A stretch of 64,000 bases of DNA from Pseudomonas sp. R28(2017) (lineage in GTDB: Bacteria; Pseudomonadota; Gammaproteobacteria; Pseudomonadales; Pseudomonadaceae), in contig NZ_NEHW01000005.1 in NCBI RefSeq assembly GCF_002112505.1, positions 186,001-250,000 of the forward strand. Reading direction: 5' to 3'. The notes under the pieces were generated by a model. That model was not told the origin of the DNA. It worked only from the letters and a program-made list of their open reading frames with translations, and ran no database searches. A program made the translations under genes and the position numbers. How positions within the stretch are numbered: position 1 is the stretch's first letter; each line of letters begins with the position of its first letter. Of the stretch, positions 59,651-64,000 are shown one piece after another.

Positions 59651-59736
59651 TCTTCGCGGGCGCGCCCGCTTCCACAGGTACTGCATTAATTTCAGATTCA
59701 GTGCAGTACCAGTGGGAGCGGGCGTGCCCGCGAAGA
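59651..59736. repeat. Paired REP element between the GGDEF-EAL gene and the ABC exporter
   Basis: Arms 59651-59677 and 59710-59736, imperfect; an inner hairpin GGTACTGCA/TGCAGTACC is visible. Confidence 0.82.
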
Positions 59737-59751
59737 GGCCGGAACAGGCGA

Positions 59752-61584
59752 TCAGGTCTGCTGCAGATGCCCATACAACTTGGCATACAAGCCACCTTCG
59801 GCAATCAGCTGCTGATGGTCGCCATCCTCGGCCACATGCCCGCCGTCGAACACCAGCACGCGGTCGGCCTGCTTCACTGCCGACAGGCGGTGGGCAATGA
59901 TCAGCGTGGTCCGGCCACTGAGGAAACGCGCCAATGCCTGGTGCAGGTTGTACTCGGTGGCGGCATCCAGCGCCGAGGTGGCTTCATCGAGAATCACCAC
60001 CTTGGGCTCGGCCAGGACCATGCGCGCAATCGCCAGGCGCTGGCGCTGGCCACCCGACAGGCGCACCCCCGAACGGCCGACCACGCTGTCCAGCCCTTGC
60101 GGCAAGGCGGCGATGGTGGCGTCCAGCTGGGCGATACGCAGCGCCTGCCAGCAGGCCTCGTCGCTGCACTCGCGGCCCATGGTCAGGTTGGCGCGCACGC
60201 TGTCGTTGAACAGCGACGGGTGCTGCAGCACCACGGCGACGTTCTCGCGCAGGGGCTCGAGGCCGATTTCCTGCAGGCTGGCACCGCCAAAGCGGATGGT
60301 CCCGGCCTGGGCGCTGTACAAGCCCAGCAGCAGCTGCACCAAGGTGCTCTTGCCGCCACCACTGGCACCGACGATGGCCACCTTCTCACCGGGGGCGATG
60401 GCCAGGTTCAACTGGTCGAGCACCGGCTCATCGGCATAGGCGAAGCGCAGGTCGCGCACCTCGATGCCCACGGTCTCACGGCCGGCGAACGGGTCGCTGG
60501 CGGCCGGGTACTGCGGCTCGTCAGCCCGCGACAGCAGCTCGTTGAGCCGGCTCAGCGCGCCGCCAGCGGCGTAGTAGGCATATTGCAGGTTGAGCAACTG
60601 CTCCACCGGGCCGATCATGAACCACAGGTAGCTGAACACGGCCAGCATCTGGCCGATCGACAGGTCGGACAACAGCACGGTCAGCATCGCCGCCGCACGG
60701 AAGATATCGATACCGAACTGGAACAGCAGGCCGCTGGCACGCCCACTGGCGTCGCTCTTCCATTGCGACTCCACGGCGTAGTCGCGCACTTCACGGGCGC
60801 GCAGGCCGAGGCGCCCGAGGAAGTAGCCCTGGCGGTTGCCGGCGCGGATTTCCTGGATGGCATCCAGGGTTTCCGAAAGCGCCTGGGTAAAGCGCGAGGT
60901 GCTGTCGTTCTCGAGTTTCTTCAGGTGCTTGACGCGCTTGCCCAACTGCACGGTGAAGTAGATCACCAGCGGGTTGAACAACAGGATCAGCAACGCCAGC
61001 TTCCAGTGCATCCAGATCAGGATCGCCGCCGTGCCGGTGAGGGTCAGCATGGCCACCAGGAAGCGGCTCAGGGTCTCGCCGACAAACTTGTCGAGGGTAT
61101 CCAGGTCGGTGACCAGGTGAGTGGTCACGGTGCCGCTGCCAAGGCTTTCGTATTCCTTGAGCGAGATGCGCTTGAGGCGCTCGATCAGGCGAATGCGCAG
61201 GCGGTAGACGATGTCCTTGGCCAGCCCGGCGAACAGCTTGGCCTGCACCACGTTGAAGGCCAGCGCCGCCAGGCGCAGGCACAGCGTGGCCGCCAGCATC
61301 AGGCCGATGTAACCCGCCGCTACCTGCCAGCCGCTGGGCAGCAGGTGGTTCATCCATTTCAGCGCGGCATCGCCGTGGCCCAGCAGCACTTCGTCGACCA
61401 GCAACGGCAGCAGCAACGGGATCGGCACGCTGCAACAGGCTGCCAGCACGGCAACCAGGTTGGCGGTCCAGAGGTTTTTCTTGTGGTGCAGGGCCAGGCG
61501 GCGGATTTCCGCCCAGCTCAGGCGATCAGGCACAGCGGGGGGCTTCCCTGGCACAGGGTCTGGCGACCCTGGCAGGTCAAGCAC
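59752..61584 (-). CDS. ABC exporter, fused permease and ATPase (MsbA type)
   Basis: A 610-residue half-transporter. Five to six membrane helices occupy residues about 30-315, and the nucleotide-binding domain has Walker A GASGGGKST, the Q-loop, signature RLSGGQRQRLAIAR, Walker B VVILDEATSALD and the switch HRLSA. It exports a hydrophobic or amphipathic substrate, unknown here. The start is proposed at GTG 61584, overlapping the end of the DsbA-family gene by eight bases; a TTG 27 bp upstream is less likely. It is downstream of that gene, so the three genes dsbA-like/ABC/trhO may be an operon. Confidence 0.9.
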   Translation of the reverse strand: MLDLPGSPDPVPGKPPAVPDRLSWAEIRRLALHHKKNLWTANLVAVLAACCSVPIPLLLPLLVDEVLLGHGDAALKWMNHLLPSGWQVAAGYIGLMLAATLCLRLAALAFNVVQAKLFAGLAKDIVYRLRIRLIERLKRISLKEYESLGSGTVTTHLVTDLDTLDKFVGETLSRFLVAMLTLTGTAAILIWMHWKLALLILLFNPLVIYFTVQLGKRVKHLKKLENDSTSRFTQALSETLDAIQEIRAGNRQGYFLGRLGLRAREVRDYAVESQWKSDASGRASGLLFQFGIDIFRAAAMLTVLLSDLSIGQMLAVFSYLWFMIGPVEQLLNLQYAYYAAGGALSRLNELLSRADEPQYPAASDPFAGRETVGIEVRDLRFAYADEPVLDQLNLAIAPGEKVAIVGASGGGKSTLVQLLLGLYSAQAGTIRFGGASLQEIGLEPLRENVAVVLQHPSLFNDSVRANLTMGRECSDEACWQALRIAQLDATIAALPQGLDSVVGRSGVRLSGGQRQRLAIARMVLAEPKVVILDEATSALDAATEYNLHQALARFLSGRTTLIIAHRLSAVKQADRVLVFDGGHVAEDGDHQQLIAEGGLYAKLYGHLQQT

Positions 61585-62209
61585 AGACGGCCTGCTGCAG
61601 CCAGCGGCCAAGCAGCGGTTGCAGGCTGGCCAGCGGCTGGTAGCCGTTGGTCAACAGGGCCAGTTGGCCATTGCGTTCGGCCAGCAGGGTCGGGAAGCCG
61701 GCGATGCCAAGGTCCTGCGCCCAAGCGAAATCGGCTGCGGTGGCGGCGCGGATGTCATGGCTGGCGAACTGCTGGGCGAAGCGCTCGCGGTCGAAGCCGG
61801 CCTGTTCGGCCAGCTCGACCAGTTGCGGGGCGCGGGTAACATCCACACCCTGCTCGTAGAACGAACGCTGGATCAGCGCCAGCAGCGGCCAGACACGCTC
61901 GGCGTCCAGCTCGCGGGCCGTGACCAGGGCGCGGCAGGCAGGCTCCGTGTCATAGACAAAGCCGTCAGGCATGGCGCCGTCGAAACGGAACGGCTGCCCG
62001 GTGGCTTCGGCCACCGCCTGCCAATGCTCGAGGATGTACTTGCGGGTCGAGCCGTCCAGCGCACTGCCGCCAGTACGCAAGCCGCCCGGCACCAGGCGGG
62101 TGCTGACACCCGCCTCGGCGGCCTGGGCGATCAGGGCCGCGGCCACTGGCGCGAAACCCCAGCACCAGGAGCACATCGGGTCCATCACGTAGATCAGGCG
62201 GGCAGTCAT
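61577..62209 (-). CDS. DsbA-family thioredoxin-fold protein
   Basis: A 210-residue thioredoxin-fold protein with IYVMDPMCSWCWGFAPVAAA, including the CSWC redox pair, at the N terminus, and a C-terminal GIAGFPTLLAERNGQLALLT with the cis-proline. There is no signal peptide, so it is cytoplasmic and related to FrnE/2-hydroxychromene-2-carboxylate isomerase-type proteins rather than periplasmic DsbA. A disulfide-exchange role is likely. Transcribed right after trhO, with only a few base pairs between. Confidence 0.88.
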   Translation of the reverse strand: MTARLIYVMDPMCSWCWGFAPVAAALIAQAAEAGVSTRLVPGGLRTGGSALDGSTRKYILEHWQAVAEATGQPFRFDGAMPDGFVYDTEPACRALVTARELDAERVWPLLALIQRSFYEQGVDVTRAPQLVELAEQAGFDRERFAQQFASHDIRAATAADFAWAQDLGIAGFPTLLAERNGQLALLTNGYQPLASLQPLLGRWLQQAVCA

Positions 62210-62212
62210 GGT

Positions 62213-63145
62213 TCAAGCCTCGGCTTTGTAGTTGTAACCGATCGGGTGCGGCTGGTTGCGGGCCTTGGCCAGCTCGATCTGCTTCTGCCGGTCGATGGCG
62301 CTGCGCCGAGTCTTTTCGCTCAGGCTGTCCCAGCAATGCGGGCAGCTCACGCCTGGCGAATAGTGCTCGGACTCGCGATCCTTGGCATCGACCGGGTGGC
62401 GGCAGGCATGGCACTGGTCGTACTCGCCTTCGCTCAGGTCATGGCGCACCGTGACGCGGTTGTCGAAGACGAAGCAGTCGCCGTCCCAGAGGCTTTGCTC
62501 CTGAGGCACTTCCTCGAAGTACTTCAGGATGCCACCCTTAAGATGATAGACCTCCTCGAAGCCTTCACCGAGCATGTAGCTGGAGGCTTTTTCGCAACGG
62601 ATACCGCCGGTGCAGAACATCGCCACCTTCTTGTGCTTGCTCGGGTCGAAGTTGGCCTTGATGTACTCGGGGAACTCGCGGAAGGTCTCGGTCTTAGGGT
62701 CGATGGCGCCCTTGAAGGTGCCAATGGCCACTTCGTAGTCGTTGCGGGTATCGATCAGCAGCACCTCGGGGTCGCTGATCAGGGCGTTCCAGTCCTTGGG
62801 CTCGACATAGGTACCGACGGCCTGGTTCGGGTCGACGCCCGGCACGCCGAGGGTGACGATCTCTTTCTTGAGCTTGACCTTGGTGCGGTAGAACGGCTGC
62901 TCGTCGCAGTAGGATTCCTTGTGGTCGACATCGACCAGGCGCGGGTCGTTGCGCAGCCAGGCGAGCAGGCCGTCGATGCCTTCGCGGGTGGCCGAAACGG
63001 TGCCGTTGATGCCTTCGTGGGCCAGCAGCAAGGTGCCTTTGACGCCGTTGTCGAGCATGGCCTTGAGCAGCGGCTCACGCAGCTCGACGTAGTTTTCCAG
63101 GGTGACGAACTTGTACAGCGCCGCCACGACGATAGCTTGGGACAT
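62213..63145 (-). CDS. trhO: Rhodanese-related tRNA uridine hydroxylase
   Basis: A 310-residue member of the YceA/TrhO family that hydroxylates U34 of certain tRNAs with oxygen (cmo5U synthesis). The N-terminal domain ([37 protein letters not shown]) is followed by a rhodanese domain with the active cysteine in [17 protein letters not shown], and a C-terminal zinc-type cysteine set ([16 protein letters not shown]). Length and motifs match the long family form. Upstream lies a REP pair. Confidence 0.95.
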   Translation of the reverse strand: MSQAIVVAALYKFVTLENYVELREPLLKAMLDNGVKGTLLLAHEGINGTVSATREGIDGLLAWLRNDPRLVDVDHKESYCDEQPFYRTKVKLKKEIVTLGVPGVDPNQAVGTYVEPKDWNALISDPEVLLIDTRNDYEVAIGTFKGAIDPKTETFREFPEYIKANFDPSKHKKVAMFCTGGIRCEKASSYMLGEGFEEVYHLKGGILKYFEEVPQEQSLWDGDCFVFDNRVTVRHDLSEGEYDQCHACRHPVDAKDRESEHYSPGVSCPHCWDSLSEKTRRSAIDRQKQIELAKARNQPHPIGYNYKAEA

Positions 63146-63205
63146 ACAGGTGGATCTCCAGGTGGTTGCCCTCGTAAGGGGCGGACCGGGTTTGACAAAA
63201 AACAG

Positions 63206-63323
63206 GGGGCTGCTGCGCAGCCCATCGCAGGCAAGCCAGCTCCCACAGGGTCAGCAAAACATTCAAGGAATGCGCTGTACCTGTGGGAGCTGGCTTGCCT
63301 GCGATGGGCCGCGCAGCGGCCCC
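63206..63323. repeat. Variant REP pair between bolA and trhO
   Basis: Arms 63206-63249 and 63280-63323 with a different core (GCTGGCTTGCCTGCGATGGG), imperfect near the outer ends (CTGCTGCGCAG versus CCGCGCAGCGG). Confidence 0.82.
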
Positions 63324-63363
63324 CTTGGGATGTTGCGGATTGTACCAGAACGACGGAAAGGAT

Positions 63364-63660
63364 TCAGTGCCCGCCGCCTGCACACACCGGCGAGGCCGGT
63401 GCCACGCCCACCTTGGCCCACTCCTCGGCCGTGTAGGTATGGATGGCCAGGGCGTGGATCTCGCCCATCAGCTCACCCATGGTGGCGTAGACCTTCTGGT
63501 GGCGCTTGACGCTGTTGAGCCCGGCGAACTGCTCGCTGACGATCACCGCCTTGTAGTGGGTTTCCTGGCCACGGCTGTGCATGTGGCTTTCGTTGAGCAC
63601 TTCAAGGTGTTGCGGGGCCAGCGCGGCCAGTTGCTGCTCGATGCGTTGCTGCATGCTCAT
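63364..63660 (-). CDS. bolA: BolA-family protein
   Basis: A 98-residue BolA protein: MQQRIEQQLAALAPQHLEVL, SHMHSRGQETHYKAVIVSEQ with the conserved helix-turn, FAGLNSVKRHQKVYATM, and GEIHALAIHTYTAEEW. The H of the RHQ segment and of HALAIH are candidate iron-sulfur ligands shared with glutaredoxin. Cytoplasmic; affects morphology and stress response. Its ATG at 63660 is one of two close ATG codons. It follows the DUF2059 gene by ten bases. Confidence 0.93.
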   Translation of the reverse strand: MSMQQRIEQQLAALAPQHLEVLNESHMHSRGQETHYKAVIVSEQFAGLNSVKRHQKVYATMGELMGEIHALAIHTYTAEEWAKVGVAPASPVCAGGGH

Positions 63661-63670
63661 CGGCTATGAC

Positions 63671-64000
63671 TCACTTCTTGGCCGGGGCGGCGGCCTTGCC
63701 AGCGTTCGGGTCCAGCTCCTTGGTCATGTCGTCGAGCAGCTTGTTGACCACCGGTACGGCCGGTTCCAGGCTGGTCTGGGTCAGCTGGGCCGACTGCTGG
63801 GTGACCTTGGGCATTTCACGCAGGACTTTCTTGCCCAGCGGCGACTCGTAGAACTTGACCAGGTCCTTGAGCTCCTGCTCGGTGAAGGTCTGGGTGTACA
63901 GGTCGACCATCTTCGGCTTCAGCTTGTTCCAGCCGATGGCGTTGTCCAGCGCGGCGTTGGCCTTGGCCTGGTAGCTCTCGAGCACCGGCTGCTTGGAGGC
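63671..64000 (-). CDS. DUF2059 domain protein (3' part only)
   Basis: The C-terminal 109 residues of a gene running off the window. The visible VDLYTQTFTEQELKDLVKFY and ESPLGKKVLREMPKVTQQSA are the DUF2059 motif of small secreted or periplasmic proteins of proteobacteria. The tail is Ala/Lys/Pro-rich (NAGKAAAPAKK). The N terminus, expected to hold a signal peptide, is beyond the window. Function unknown. Confidence 0.88.
   Translation of the reverse strand, partial: ASKQPVLESYQAKANAALDNAIGWNKLKPKMVDLYTQTFTEQELKDLVKFYESPLGKKVLREMPKVTQQSAQLTQTSLEPAVPVVNKLLDDMTKELDPNAGKAAAPAKK

Noticed and set aside
57555-59900. A 781-codon plus-strand frame opposite the GGDEF-EAL gene
   Set aside because: Antisense shadow; no domain and the opposite strand has clear GGDEF and EAL motifs.

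Overview
The window is a piece of a Pseudomonas chromosome, most likely from the Pseudomonas putida group. Three things point there: the gene order gyrA-mtnA-ubiG-mupP-yciK and gyrA-serC-pheA-tyrA/aroA-cmk-rpsA-ihfB, the high-GC codon use of the backbone genes, and repeated paired REP elements with the GCGGGC(T/A)(T/A)GCCCGCGAA core typical of P. putida. Species is an inference, since no rRNA gene is present.

Layout. Positions 1-5.4 kb hold backbone genes: an NADP-dependent oxidoreductase, an acyltransferase, a KdsA paralogue, pyrF, a DUF2897 protein and a ComEA-like protein, plus the remains of a small gene at 3.4-3.5 kb. From 5.6 to 40.2 kb lies a large surface-polysaccharide (O-specific antigen) island. 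Its far end abuts lapA-ihfB, the classic Pseudomonas O-antigen insertion point next to ihfB. From 41.4 to 52.3 kb runs the minus-strand aromatic/housekeeping block (lapA, ihfB, rpsA, cmk, tyrA-aroA fusion, pheA, serC, gyrA). From 52.7 kb to the end come mtnA, ubiG, mupP, yciK, a TenA-like protein, a GGDEF/EAL protein, an MsbA-type ABC exporter, a DsbA-family protein, trhO, bolA and a partial DUF2059 gene.

The O-antigen island is composite. Read on the minus strand from ihfB it has two gene sets, each ending in its own wbpM-type 4,6-dehydratase. The first set (40.2-25.6 kb) has a WbuB-like glycosyltransferase, a WbvR/WbvB/WbvD-like set for a UDP-2-acetamido-2,6-dideoxy-L-hexose, an epimerase-like SDR with an altered active site, a GT4 enzyme, and an opposite-strand module (28.1-33.6 kb) with a Wzx-type flippase, a GT2 enzyme and two multi-spanning proteins of polymerase type; it ends in wbpM copy 2. 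The second set (25.4-8.8 kb) has two tandem Wzz co-polymerases, wbpO and wbpP (UDP-GalNAcA supply), a glycosyltransferase, a hexapeptide acyltransferase, a polymerase-like and a MurJ-like flippase gene, a second WbvB-type dehydratase, a GT4 enzyme, wbpV, the initiating transferase wbpL, and wbpM copy 1. rmlB and rmlA and an unknown lipoprotein sit beyond it. The duplicated flippase, polymerase, Wzz, WbpM and WbvB functions suggest two stacked or recombined O-antigen loci. This arrangement is the most interesting feature of the window.

REP pairs (seven) occur only at 47-63.4 kb, between backbone genes, and I see none in the island. An unusual inverted-repeat element with a seven-copy AGGCA array lies at the ihfB-side boundary of the island (40.54-40.95 kb). 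I found no rRNA, tRNA, CRISPR array or intact insertion sequence.
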